Shown here in pieces: positions 47,526 to 55,188 of a stretch of DNA of 64,000 bases. The notes under the pieces are model-generated. The model had not been told where the DNA came from. It did no database searches and was given only the letters and a program-made list of their open reading frames with translations. Numbering within the stretch: the first letter of the stretch is position 1; the number at the start of each line of letters is the position of its first letter. The DNA is from Alphaproteobacteria bacterium (GTDB taxonomy: Bacteria > Pseudomonadota > Alphaproteobacteria > Micropepsales > Micropepsaceae): assembly GCA_017308375.1 (NCBI GenBank), contig JAFKEW010000042.1:62001-126000 (forward strand), in the 5' to 3' direction. The position numbers and the translations under genes are program-made.

Positions 47526-48676
47526 GCACGCCACGCCCTTTCCACATCGACATTCCGCAGGAACGCCTCGATGCCATCCGCACCCGCATTGAGGCTTACG
47601 AATGGCATGAGATGCCGCGCGGCGATGGCCTCGACGGCACATGGGCTTACGGCGCCAACCTCGATTACATGAAAAAACTCTGCGCCTATTGGACCAGCGG
47701 CTATGACTGGCGCAAATGGGAGGCGGCGCTGAACCGCTTTCCGCAGTTCATCGCAAAGGTTGATGACCTCGACATTCATTTCTATCGCGAAGACGGTTCC
47801 GGCCCTTCACCGCGCCCGCTGGTCCTCAGCCATGGCTGGCCCGGATCGGTGTTCGAGTTTCTGCACATCATCGAAAAGCTGGCGCATCCCGAACGCTTCG
47901 GCGGCTTGGTGGAGGACGCCTTCACAGTGATCGTACCATCGCTGCCGGGTTATGGATTTTCGGGCAAGCCGGCGCGCCCGATCGGGCCACGCACCACCGC
48001 GCGCTATTTCGACAAATTAATGCGCGACGTGCTGTGCCTTCCCGGTTACATCGCGCAGGGCGGCGACTGGGGTTCGGCCATTTCGGGCTGGATGGGATAT
48101 GACGGTGCGGGCTGCAGGGCGGTGCATCTCAACATGTTCGGCTGGCGCTCCCCCGGCGTGCATCCCGAAACGCCGGAAGAAATGGAATATGCCGCCCGCG
48201 CCCAGCAACTGTTCCAGATGGAGGGCGCCTATTTCCAGGAGCACACCACCAAGCCGCAGACGCTGTCCTATGCGATGATGGATTCACCGGTCGGCGCGTG
48301 TGCCTGGATCGTGGAGAAATTCTACGGCTGGTCCGACACGCGCAAAGGCTTCGAGAACGTCTACACAATGGATCAGCTTCTGACCAATGTGATGATCTAT
48401 CTCGTCACCCGCAGCTTCAACACCGCGACATGGATGTATCGCGGGCTGGCGGAAGACCGTTCCGGTACGCCGGTCCCCGACAAGGCGCGGCTGGAAAAGC
48501 CGGTCGGTATCGCCAATTTTCCGGTCGACCTGATTCCGTTTCCGCCGCGCAGCATGGTGGAACGGCATTTGAACGTCGTGCGCTGGACGGACTTCACCGA
48601 GGGCGGCCACTTCGCGGCGCTGGAGCGGCCGGACGATCTGGTGGGCGATATCCGCGCCTTTGCCCGCGCACTTTGA
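47522..48676 (+). CDS. Epoxide hydrolase (EHN-domain alpha/beta hydrolase)
   Basis: 384 residues from GTG 47522, four-base overlap with the MliC-like gene. The N-terminal EHN domain (PFHIDIPQERLDAIRTRIEAYEWHEMP) precedes the alpha/beta fold. Oxyanion loop LSHGWPGSVFEFLHII, nucleophile Asp in IAQGGDWGSAISGW, and catalytic His in EGGHFAALERPD are visible, as is the lid with paired Tyr. Probably opens epoxides to diols; the substrate is unknown. Coupling to a lysozyme inhibitor is unusual. Confidence 0.92.
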   Translation: MSTPRPFHIDIPQERLDAIRTRIEAYEWHEMPRGDGLDGTWAYGANLDYMKKLCAYWTSGYDWRKWEAALNRFPQFIAKVDDLDIHFYREDGSGPSPRPLVLSHGWPGSVFEFLHIIEKLAHPERFGGLVEDAFTVIVPSLPGYGFSGKPARPIGPRTTARYFDKLMRDVLCLPGYIAQGGDWGSAISGWMGYDGAGCRAVHLNMFGWRSPGVHPETPEEMEYAARAQQLFQMEGAYFQEHTTKPQTLSYAMMDSPVGACAWIVEKFYGWSDTRKGFENVYTMDQLLTNVMIYLVTRSFNTATWMYRGLAEDRSGTPVPDKARLEKPVGIANFPVDLIPFPPRSMVERHLNVVRWTDFTEGGHFAALERPDDLVGDIRAFARAL

Positions 48677-48688
48677 CCGGTGGGCAGA

Positions 48689-49132
48689 TCAGGCGCGCGC
48701 GATAATCTTCGCATCGGCCAGCGTGCGCTTGGTCACCAGCGGGTCGACGTGGCGGTGCACGATTTTCCAGTCGCCATCTTCGCGCCGGTAAACCTGCGTT
48801 ACGCGCTGGCTCCAGCTTTGCGGCGCGCTATCGCCGCTGAACGTCACGGTTTGATGTTCAAGCAGAACCAGCACCAGCAGATCGCCGCACTCGTGGACCG
48901 AGAACAATTCCAGCTTCGCCTCGCCCTTTTTGAAAATACCGGCGGCGGCGGGCGCAACCTTGCGCCATTCGGCGGAACCCTTCATCGGCGCCGGCCCGCC
49001 GGTTGGGCCGAAAATGGTGAAATCGCTTTTCTGCGTGATCAGCGCATCGAAACCTGACGGATCGCCGTTCATCAGGCCGTGCGCGGCCTCTTCCGTCCGC
49101 TTCAGCAGGGCGTCGAGTTCGGCTTTGTCCAC
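48689..49132 (-). CDS. SnoaL/DUF4440-like NTF2-fold protein
   Basis: 147 residues of the nuclear-transport-factor-2 superfamily: EEAAHGLMNGDPSGFDALITQKSDFTIFGPTGG at the start and QRVTQVYRREDGDWKIVHRHVDPLV at the end. Such proteins are often small enzymes or binding modules; no catalytic set can be named. It lies 18 bases downstream of accA on the same strand and is convergent with the epoxide hydrolase. It may follow accA by chance. Confidence 0.82.
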   Translation of the reverse strand: MDKAELDALLKRTEEAAHGLMNGDPSGFDALITQKSDFTIFGPTGGPAPMKGSAEWRKVAPAAAGIFKKGEAKLELFSVHECGDLLVLVLLEHQTVTFSGDSAPQSWSQRVTQVYRREDGDWKIVHRHVDPLVTKRTLADAKIIARA

Positions 49133-49150
49133 GTCCGTCTCCAGCTCTCG

Positions 49151-50107
49151 TTACGACAGATTGCGGCCGATGCCGAGGAACTTCTCGCGCCGCTGTTTGC
49201 GGATCTGTTCGCCGCCCATGCTGGCCATATCGTTCAGCGCACGCTCGATCGTGTCGCCCACACTGTTGATGGCCGCTTCGGGGTTGCGATGCGCGCCGCC
49301 CATCGGCTCCGGGATCACGGCATCGATCACTTTCAGGTCGAGCAGATCCTGCGCGGTAATCTTCATCGCGGCGGCGGCGTCCTGCGCCTTGTCCGCGCTG
49401 CGCCACAGGATGGAGGCGCAGCCTTCGGGCGAGATCACGGCATAAATCGAATGCTCCAGCATGAACACGCGATTGGCCGTGGCGATGGCAAGCGCGCCGC
49501 CCGACATCCCTTCCCCGATGATGGTGGCAATGAACGGCACACGCAGATTGAGCCCTGCCTGCGTAGAACGCGCAATCGCCTCGGCCTGGCCCCGCTCCTC
49601 CGCGCTCACGCCCGGATAGGCGCCGGAAGTATCGGCAAACGAAAGCACCGGCAGGCCGAAACGGTCGGCCAGATCGAAAATCCGCTGCGCCTTGCGATAG
49701 CCTTCCGGCATCGCCATGCCGAAATTGTGTGTCAGGCGGGTTTGTGTGTCGTGGCCCTTTTCCTGGCCGATCACCGCCACCGGCCGACCGCGGAACCGCG
49801 CCAGTCCGGTAATCACCGCACGGTCCTCACCGTAAAGCCGGTCACCGGCCAGCGGTGTGAAATCCTCGAACAGCGTCTCGGCATAATGGATGAAATGGGG
49901 CCGCGCCGGATGACGCGCCACAAGCGTCTTTTGCCACGGCGTCAGCTTGGCATAGGTCTGCTTGACCAGCGTATCGACCTTGCCCTGAAGGCGTGAAACC
50001 TCGTCGTCGATATTGGTCGTGGGATCTTCCTCCGCCAGTTGGCGCAGTTCCACGATCTTTCCTTCGAGGTCGGCAATCGGGCGTTCAAATTCGAGATAAA
50101 TGGGCAT
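49151..50107 (-). CDS. accA: Acetyl-CoA carboxylase carboxyltransferase alpha subunit
   Basis: 318 residues from ATG 50107 (MPIYLEFERPIADLEGKI). Transfers CO2 from biotin to acetyl-CoA with AccD, starting fatty-acid synthesis. Conserved: GDRLYGEDRAVITGLARF, IGQEKGHDTQTR, NFGMAMPEGYRKAQRI, DTSGAYPGVSAEERGQAEAIA and EGMSGGALAI. In many alphaproteobacteria xerD follows upstream directly; here a 3.3-kb block intervenes. Divergent from the ECF41 operon. Confidence 0.97.
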   Translation of the reverse strand: MPIYLEFERPIADLEGKIVELRQLAEEDPTTNIDDEVSRLQGKVDTLVKQTYAKLTPWQKTLVARHPARPHFIHYAETLFEDFTPLAGDRLYGEDRAVITGLARFRGRPVAVIGQEKGHDTQTRLTHNFGMAMPEGYRKAQRIFDLADRFGLPVLSFADTSGAYPGVSAEERGQAEAIARSTQAGLNLRVPFIATIIGEGMSGGALAIATANRVFMLEHSIYAVISPEGCASILWRSADKAQDAAAAMKITAQDLLDLKVIDAVIPEPMGGAHRNPEAAINSVGDTIERALNDMASMGGEQIRKQRREKFLGIGRNLS

Positions 50108-50198
50108 CGTCACCGGGGGGAAACGCACGGGCGGCGGTATGGCAAGGGGGTGTACCGGCTGTCAAATCGCGTACCTTCCACCCAAACTGGTTTCTTGC

Positions 50199-50225
50199 CG
50201 TCACAAATCCAAGGGCTCTCCCGTC
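50199..50225 (+). promoter_or_regulatory. Candidate ECF41 autoregulatory promoter
   Basis: CGTCACA (50199-50205), 16 bases, CGTC (50222-50225), 30 bases before the ATG at 50256. This places the transcription start near 50232, so the ATG at 50256, not an ATG at 50232, should begin the first gene. Matches the site before the AhpD-like gene except for one -35 base. Confidence 0.65.
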
Positions 50226-50255
50226 TTATGAATGAATGTGACGGGGCGTCAAGCC

Positions 50256-50651
50256 ATGTTGATCCGCATCTTATTGATTCTTTTGGGACTATTCCACGCC
50301 GCCAACGGCCTTTTCATGGTCCTGGCGCCTTCGCGCTGGTATCTCGCGGTCCCCGGCGTGATCCACACAGGCCCTACCAATCTGCATTTCATACCCGATA
50401 TCGGCTTTGCCTTTTTGCTAAGCGGGCTCGGCCTGCTACTGGGCGCACGAAACGGGCCCCGTGCGGGCACCTATGCTCTTGCCGGTGCGGCCTTCCCGTT
50501 CGTCCACGCCCTGTTTCATATATGGGGCTGGGGCATGCACGGCTTCCCGCAAGGCACAGCCTTCATCGTTTCTGAAACCATCGGTGTGGTCGGCGTGTCG
50601 TTCCTCGGAATGGCGCTTGCATGGCTGCGCGCCAGAGAGGGAGGAGCGTGA
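50256..50651 (+). CDS. Small four-segment membrane protein, ECF41 operon
   Basis: 131 residues from ATG 50256, chosen from the promoter position. About four membrane segments: LIRILLILLGLFHAANGLFMVL, FAFLLSGLGLLLGA, YALAGAAFPFVHALFHIWGW, VVGVSFLGMALAWL. The family is unknown to me. It overlaps the 43-residue gene after it by GTGA and starts the ECF41 operon, so it could be a sensor or a target of the sigma factor. Confidence 0.82.
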   Translation: MLIRILLILLGLFHAANGLFMVLAPSRWYLAVPGVIHTGPTNLHFIPDIGFAFLLSGLGLLLGARNGPRAGTYALAGAAFPFVHALFHIWGWGMHGFPQGTAFIVSETIGVVGVSFLGMALAWLRAREGGA

Positions 50652-50779
50652 TCAGGCCGGGGCCAGATGCCGCCCTCGCCTTTCGCTGTGGCATTGCGGT
50701 GGCGACGGATGGGAACACGCTGGAACTGGTCGAAAAAGCACGCAACCGCTTCGGCGAACGCGGGCTGATAGTGCTATAA
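50648..50779 (+). CDS. 43-residue small protein in ECF41 operon
   Basis: Starts at GTG 50648 overlapping the previous stop (GTGA) and ends at TAA 50779, ten bases before the sigma gene. The sequence begins MIRPGPDAALAFRCG and ends FGERGLIVL. It has one Cys and an amphipathic helix (NTLELVEKARNRF). No family recognised. Coupling and operon position support translation; it could be a leftover reading frame that merely links the two genes. Confidence 0.5.
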   Translation: MIRPGPDAALAFRCGIAVATDGNTLELVEKARNRFGERGLIVL

Positions 50780-50789
50780 AAGAGGCAGC

Positions 50790-51713
50790 ATGATGGATGA
50801 CGCCACTACCCGCTTCGCCGAGGTCCGGCCGCATCTTCTCGGCCTCGCCTATCGTATGCTGGGTGAAATGTCGGGCGCGGAAGATATCGTGCAGGAAGCC
50901 TGGCTGCGCTGGCACCGCCAGGATACGCACGTCGTCCGCGATGCACGCGCATGGCTTTCCGCCGTCACCATCCGGCTTGCGCTCGATACCCTGCGGTCGG
51001 CGCGCTCGAAACGGGAGACCTATGTCGGACCGTGGTTGCCCGAACCGCTGATGCCGGATGATATGCGCACATTGTCCACCACTGATCCGGCCGCACACGC
51101 CGAACTGGCATCGGATTTGTCGCTCGCCCTGCTGCACACGATGGAACGGCTGTCGCCGGAAGAACGCGCGGCCCTCATCCTGCATGACGCATTCGATTGC
51201 GAATACGCCGAAATCGCCGCCATGCTGGACAAGACGGAAGCCGCCTGCCGCAAGCTCGTCTCCCGCGCGCGGGAGCGGGTGAAGGCCGACCGCCCGCGCT
51301 ACACCGTTTCCCGGCAGCAACACGAGCAGATGCTGGCGCGCTTCGCGCAAGCCGTCACGACCGGCAATACGGCGGAACTGGGCGCATTGTTTGCCGACGA
51401 TGTGGTGTTCTATTCCGATGGTGGCGGCCATGTATCGGCTGCGCGCAATCCGGTATTCGGCATCGACCGCGTCACGCGGCTGATTGCCGGTCTGTGGCGG
51501 AAATTCTATGGCCTCGCGCCGGTCCGCCTCACCGCGACAGAGATCAACGGCCAGCCCAGCATCCTGATCACGGGCGGCGATCAGGTGGTCTCGACCATGA
51601 CCATTGAATGCGAAGACGGGCGTATCACCGCGCTTTACGTGATGCGCAACCCCGAAAAGCTGACCCGGATTCTGCGCGCGGTTACGACGCACCCTTCTGG
51701 TGTAACCACATAG
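50790..51713 (+). CDS. ECF41-group RNA polymerase sigma factor
   Basis: 307 residues. Sigma-2 (about 10-75, LLGLAYRMLGEMSGAEDIVQEAWLRW) and sigma-4 (about 110-165, LSPEERAALILHDAFDCEYAEIAAML) are followed by a SnoaL-like C-terminal domain of about 130 residues. Three group-specific motifs are present: WLPEP (82-86, linker), DGGG (210-213) and NPEKL (287-291). In ECF41 the C-terminal domain controls activity in place of a classical anti-sigma factor. An upstream CGTCACA-N16-CGTC suggests autoregulation. No anti-sigma gene is nearby. Confidence 0.95.
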   Translation: MMDDATTRFAEVRPHLLGLAYRMLGEMSGAEDIVQEAWLRWHRQDTHVVRDARAWLSAVTIRLALDTLRSARSKRETYVGPWLPEPLMPDDMRTLSTTDPAAHAELASDLSLALLHTMERLSPEERAALILHDAFDCEYAEIAAMLDKTEAACRKLVSRARERVKADRPRYTVSRQQHEQMLARFAQAVTTGNTAELGALFADDVVFYSDGGGHVSAARNPVFGIDRVTRLIAGLWRKFYGLAPVRLTATEINGQPSILITGGDQVVSTMTIECEDGRITALYVMRNPEKLTRILRAVTTHPSGVTT

Positions 51714-51722
51714 GTTTGAAGC

Positions 51723-52082
51723 TCATAGTGCCAGCCCGAGGCGTGCAGCGACACCATTGAGCTTTCTGTCACGCGTCCACAGGCGGGTGGCGTCACTCAA
51801 CCGGGCCGAAGCCAGGAGATGCGCATCGACATAACCGATCCCGCTACCCGCCAAGTTCCAGTCTTCAATCGCGCGCAACAATTCCGCGTCGCTGGCAATA
51901 ATAGCTTGCGGCAGATCCTGAAGGGATTCCAATATGAGCTTGCGCTGGCGCAGCGAACCCAGCGCGATTTCACCCACGATAAAGGGATGCACCAGCACTA
52001 GTCCATCGGTGAGCCACCGCGTGAGCTGTGCATCACCCTTGCGCAAATGATCAATCCAGACGGACGTATCGACCAGGATCAC
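51723..52082 (-). CDS. vapC: VapC toxin (PIN-domain ribonuclease)
   Basis: 119 residues from GTG 52082, overlapping the vapB stop (GTGA). PIN-domain acidic residues: ILVDTSVWIDHLR, FIVGEIALGSL, SGIGYVDAHLLASARL and LWTRDRKL. VapC toxins cleave specific RNAs and arrest growth when the antitoxin is lost. Located between the ECF41 operon and the malyl-CoA lyase gene, convergent with the sigma gene with a 9-base gap. Confidence 0.94.
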   Translation of the reverse strand: MILVDTSVWIDHLRKGDAQLTRWLTDGLVLVHPFIVGEIALGSLRQRKLILESLQDLPQAIIASDAELLRAIEDWNLAGSGIGYVDAHLLASARLSDATRLWTRDRKLNGVAARLGLAL

Positions 52083-52276
52083 GGCCGCTGTGGCCGCCGG
52101 CGTGGAATGGGTTTCGCCTTGCGTTCGCTGCCGCCAAGCCGGGCCAGCCGGCGCGCCGCTTCCCGTTCGATCAGCGCTTTCAGTGCTTCGTGCACCAGCC
52201 GGGATTTTTCCTTGTAACCGGTAAAGGCCTGCGCCCGCGCCACAAGCGCGGCGTCGAGGGCAATCGTGGTACGCAT
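52079..52276 (-). CDS. vapB: VapB antitoxin
   Basis: 65 residues from ATG 52276, preceded by GGAG; an ATG 18 bases upstream is possible. The N-terminus RTTIALDAALVARAQAFTGYKEKSRLVHEALKALIEREAARRLARLGG is a ribbon-helix-helix-like DNA-binding dimer of the VapB/DUF2191 type; the basic C-terminal tail probably inhibits VapC. The pair overlaps by four bases, as usual for antitoxin-first operons. Confidence 0.92.
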   Translation of the reverse strand: MRTTIALDAALVARAQAFTGYKEKSRLVHEALKALIEREAARRLARLGGSERKAKPIPRRRPQRP

Positions 52277-52364
52277 TTGCCGATCTCCATCCATGGCACG
52301 AATCTGTCACCAATTGATGACGGATTCAATGCCATTAAATGGACGAAGGAACTACGCGCGAGGG

Positions 52365-53354
52365 TTACGACGTCGCCTTTTCCCGGATCATCTGCATCTG
52401 CTTGACGATGTTCTGCGCCTGCCGGATCGAGGCGGCGTCGATCAGCACGCCTTTCAGCGCGGCAGCACCAGAACCCGTCTTATGCGCCTCATCCATCGCG
52501 GCCAGAATGGCCTCTGCCCGCTCCACTTCCTTCGCGGGCGGCGTGTAGATTTCATTCGCAAGCGCAATCTGGCTCGGGTGAATGGCCCACTTGCCTTCGC
52601 AGCCGAGGATCGCGGTGCGGTTCGCCTGCACGCGGAAACCATCCGGATCGCCGTAGTCACCGAACGGTCCGTCGATTGCCATCAGGCCGTGCGTGCGGGC
52701 CGCCTGCACCATACGGAACAGCGGGAAATGCCAGAGGTCGTTCCAGTGGCGAACGCGCTCCCCCTTCTCGTCCTTGTCGGTGAGCATCACATAGTCGGCA
52801 TTGCCGCCGCCGATGTTGGTGGTGCGCATGCCCTGGCTGGCGGCGTAATCGGCCGCGCCGAAGTGTAGACTTTCGAGGCGCTTCGACGAACCGGCAATCT
52901 CATCGATATTGGTGAGACCGAGCACGCTTTCGATGATGACTTCGAGACCGATCTTCTTCTTGCGGCCCACCGCGGCGGAAGCCTGCGTGATCAGCATATC
53001 GATCGCATAAATGTCAGCGCCGCGACCCACTTTCGGGATCATGATCGCGTCGAGGCGTTCGCCGCCCTTCTCCACCAGCGCCAGCACGTCCTGATAGCAA
53101 AGCGGCGTATCGAGGCCGTTGACGCGAACCGTCACCGTCTTGTTGCCCCAGTTCACGTCGTTCAGGGCCGCCACAATGTTCTTCCGCGCCACCTCCTTGT
53201 CGTTGGGCGCCACCGCATCTTCGAGGTCGAGACAGACCACATCGGCAGGCCCGGCCGCCGCCTTCTCAAAGAATTTGGTCTGGGAGCCCGGCACAAACAA
53301 TTTGGACCGGTAAAGACGGACGGGCGCCTGGCGCTCGATGGCGGTAAAGCTCAC
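52365..53354 (-). CDS. mcl1: L-malyl-CoA/beta-methylmalyl-CoA lyase
   Basis: 329 residues from GTG 53354, after GGGGACATATT. CitE-like lyase; family motifs SKLFVPGSQTKFFEKAA, VVCLDLEDAVAPNDKE, RVNGLDTPLCYQDV, IMIPKVGRGADIYAID, EVIIESVLGLTNIDEIA, AADYAASQGMRTTNIGG and AIHPSQIALANEIYTPP. It resembles the Rhodobacter Mcl1 enzyme, which splits malyl-CoA to acetyl-CoA and glyoxylate and beta-methylmalyl-CoA to propionyl-CoA and glyoxylate in the ethylmalonyl-CoA pathway. A monofunctional citramalyl-CoA lyase cannot be excluded. Confidence 0.9.
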   Translation of the reverse strand: MSFTAIERQAPVRLYRSKLFVPGSQTKFFEKAAAGPADVVCLDLEDAVAPNDKEVARKNIVAALNDVNWGNKTVTVRVNGLDTPLCYQDVLALVEKGGERLDAIMIPKVGRGADIYAIDMLITQASAAVGRKKKIGLEVIIESVLGLTNIDEIAGSSKRLESLHFGAADYAASQGMRTTNIGGGNADYVMLTDKDEKGERVRHWNDLWHFPLFRMVQAARTHGLMAIDGPFGDYGDPDGFRVQANRTAILGCEGKWAIHPSQIALANEIYTPPAKEVERAEAILAAMDEAHKTGSGAAALKGVLIDAASIRQAQNIVKQMQMIREKATS

Positions 53355-53420
53355 AATATGTCCCCATTTGCTGCAACTGCGAACAGCGTGGCCCGCCAGC
53401 GCCGCCCCGTCAACCGGCAC

Positions 53421-54398
53421 TCAGCGTCGCGGGGTGGCCGGTTTGCGGGCCAGCGGATGGGCCTCGGCCATGGTCTTTTCCAGCCGGTCGCGCGCCACAT
53501 GGGTGTAAATCTGTGTGGTCGCGACATCGGCGTGGCCAAGCAGCATTTGCACACTGCGCAGATCGGCCCCGCCCTCTACCAGATGGGTGGCGAAGGCATG
53601 GCGCAGCACATGCGGCGACAGCCGTTCGGGATCGAGTCCTGCCTTTGCGGCAAGCGCTTTCAGCATCTGGTGCAAACGGCGGCGCGTCAGGTGCCCTTCG
53701 GCGGAGCGCGACGGAAAAAGATAGCGTTCGGCCACCGCACGCCGCGCCCCTTGCGGCAGAAATACCTCCCGCACGGCGAGATAGGATTCCATCGCTTCAC
53801 GGGCCGGCCGGTTTAGCGGCGCAATCCGTTCCTTACCGCCTTTGCCTTTCACCAGAAGCGTATCGCGGCCGCGGACAGCGGCGTGAGACAGCGTTGCCAG
53901 CTCCGACACCCGCAGGCCGGAGGCGTAGAGCATCTCCACGATACAGAGCAGCCGCCGCGCCTCCGCCGATTTGTCGGTATTTTGCCGCGCGGTGAGGATC
54001 AATTGCTCCACCTCCTCGCCCGACAGCACTTTCGGCAGCACACGGCCCCGGCGCGGTGCTTCCACCGCATCGGTCGGATCGTCCGTGCGAAAACCCTCGC
54101 TGTAGGAGAAACCGAAAAACTGCCGCAAGGCCGACAGCCGCCGCGCCTGCGACGAACCCGCCATGCCGCTTTCGGACAAGCTTTGCAGATAGAACTTTAC
54201 GTCATCGCGGCTGGCGCCCGGCATCGCCCGCCCGCGCCCCGTAACAAAGCCTGCGAAATCCAGAAGATCGCGACGGTAGGCGGCCAGCGTATTCTGGCTG
54301 GCGCCACGCTCGGCACTCATCATGTCGAGAAAAGTTTCGATCGCTTCCGCCGCGCCGGGCATCCGGCGGGATTTGCCGCTACCCCGGGAAGCGGTCAT
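53421..54398 (-). CDS. xerD: Tyrosine recombinase XerD
   Basis: 325 residues from ATG 54398; the open frame starts at a TTG 18 bases upstream. Resolves chromosome dimers at dif with XerC. N-terminal SAM-like core-binding domain (AIETFLDMMSAERGASQNTLAAYRRDL). Catalytic set: Arg in YASGLRVSEL, HVLRHAFATHLVEGG, LLGHADVATTQIYTHV with the Tyr nucleophile. It overlaps the small membrane protein gene upstream by 20 bases. Confidence 0.96.
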   Translation of the reverse strand: MTASRGSGKSRRMPGAAEAIETFLDMMSAERGASQNTLAAYRRDLLDFAGFVTGRGRAMPGASRDDVKFYLQSLSESGMAGSSQARRLSALRQFFGFSYSEGFRTDDPTDAVEAPRRGRVLPKVLSGEEVEQLILTARQNTDKSAEARRLLCIVEMLYASGLRVSELATLSHAAVRGRDTLLVKGKGGKERIAPLNRPAREAMESYLAVREVFLPQGARRAVAERYLFPSRSAEGHLTRRRLHQMLKALAAKAGLDPERLSPHVLRHAFATHLVEGGADLRSVQMLLGHADVATTQIYTHVARDRLEKTMAEAHPLARKPATPRR

Positions 54399-54522
54399 TG
54401 GAGAGCGTCTGCTCAAAGGCCGTCTGTGGCGGGCTCAGCGTGCTGGCATAGAACAGCAAGCCAAAGCCGCCGATGATGGCCAGAACGATAATCGCGAGAA
54501 GGACGCGCAAACCCCAACCCAT
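54379..54522 (-). CDS. 47-residue single-pass membrane protein upstream of xerD
   Basis: Starts at ATG 54522 (MGWGLRVLLAIIVLAIIGG) and ends at TAG 54379 inside the xerD start, so the genes are coupled. One N-terminal membrane segment and a short polar tail (TLSPPQTAFEQTLSNDRFPG). Similar tiny genes precede xerD in other alphaproteobacteria, as far as I recall. Function unknown. Confidence 0.75.
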   Translation of the reverse strand: MGWGLRVLLAIIVLAIIGGFGLLFYASTLSPPQTAFEQTLSNDRFPG

Positions 54523-54657
54523 GGCAAATCGGCCCCTGCTGGTTCGTGGTGATTCGTCTCATGGCTTTGTGGCGGATATCGGACCCCGAACGCAAGGGCG
54601 TAACCATCACCGGTTGCCGGGCTAGGCGTGGGCGCCAAGGCGGTGTAACCAACGCCC

Positions 54658-55188
54658 ATGAGCGGTATTGATCGCACAATCGCCCTCGTCGGCATGATGG
54701 GAGCCGGCAAAAGCTCGGTCGGGCGGCGCCTTGCCGCGCGGCTGAACCTGCCGTTCCGCGATGCCGACAGCGAAATCGAACAGGCGGCTGGCTGCTCCAT
54801 CACCGAGATTTTCGCCCGTTACGGCGAAGCCGCCTTCCGCGACGGGGAACGTCGCGTCATTGCGCGGCTGCTGACCGAGGCGCCACACGTTCTGGCAACC
54901 GGCGGCGGCGCCTTTATCGATGAGACCACCCGGCAGGCGCTTCAAAGGCAGGCTGTGACCATCTGGATCAAGGCCCCGCTGGAAGTTCTGCTCACCCGTG
55001 TCCAACGCCGTGACACCCGTCCGCTTCTGAACAATGGCGACCGGCGCGAAACGCTAACCCGCCTGCTCGCGGAGCGGGAGCCATTCTACGCGCAGGCGAA
55101 TATCACGGTGGACAGCGGCGACGGCCCGCATGCCACGGCGGTGGAACGCATCATTGCCACGCTGCGCGAAAACGGGGTGATGGCATGA
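54658..55188 (+). CDS. aroK: Shikimate kinase
   Basis: 176 residues. Phosphorylates shikimate in aromatic amino-acid synthesis. Walker A GMMGAGKSSVGRRLAARL, shikimate-binding FRDADSEIEQAAG, Arg in YGEAAFRDGERRVIARL and GGGAFIDE, and lid RDTRPLL. The stop overlaps aroB (ATGA). Divergent from the xerD unit, the usual alphaproteobacterial arrangement. Confidence 0.97.
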   Translation: MSGIDRTIALVGMMGAGKSSVGRRLAARLNLPFRDADSEIEQAAGCSITEIFARYGEAAFRDGERRVIARLLTEAPHVLATGGGAFIDETTRQALQRQAVTIWIKAPLEVLLTRVQRRDTRPLLNNGDRRETLTRLLAEREPFYAQANITVDSGDGPHATAVERIIATLRENGVMA

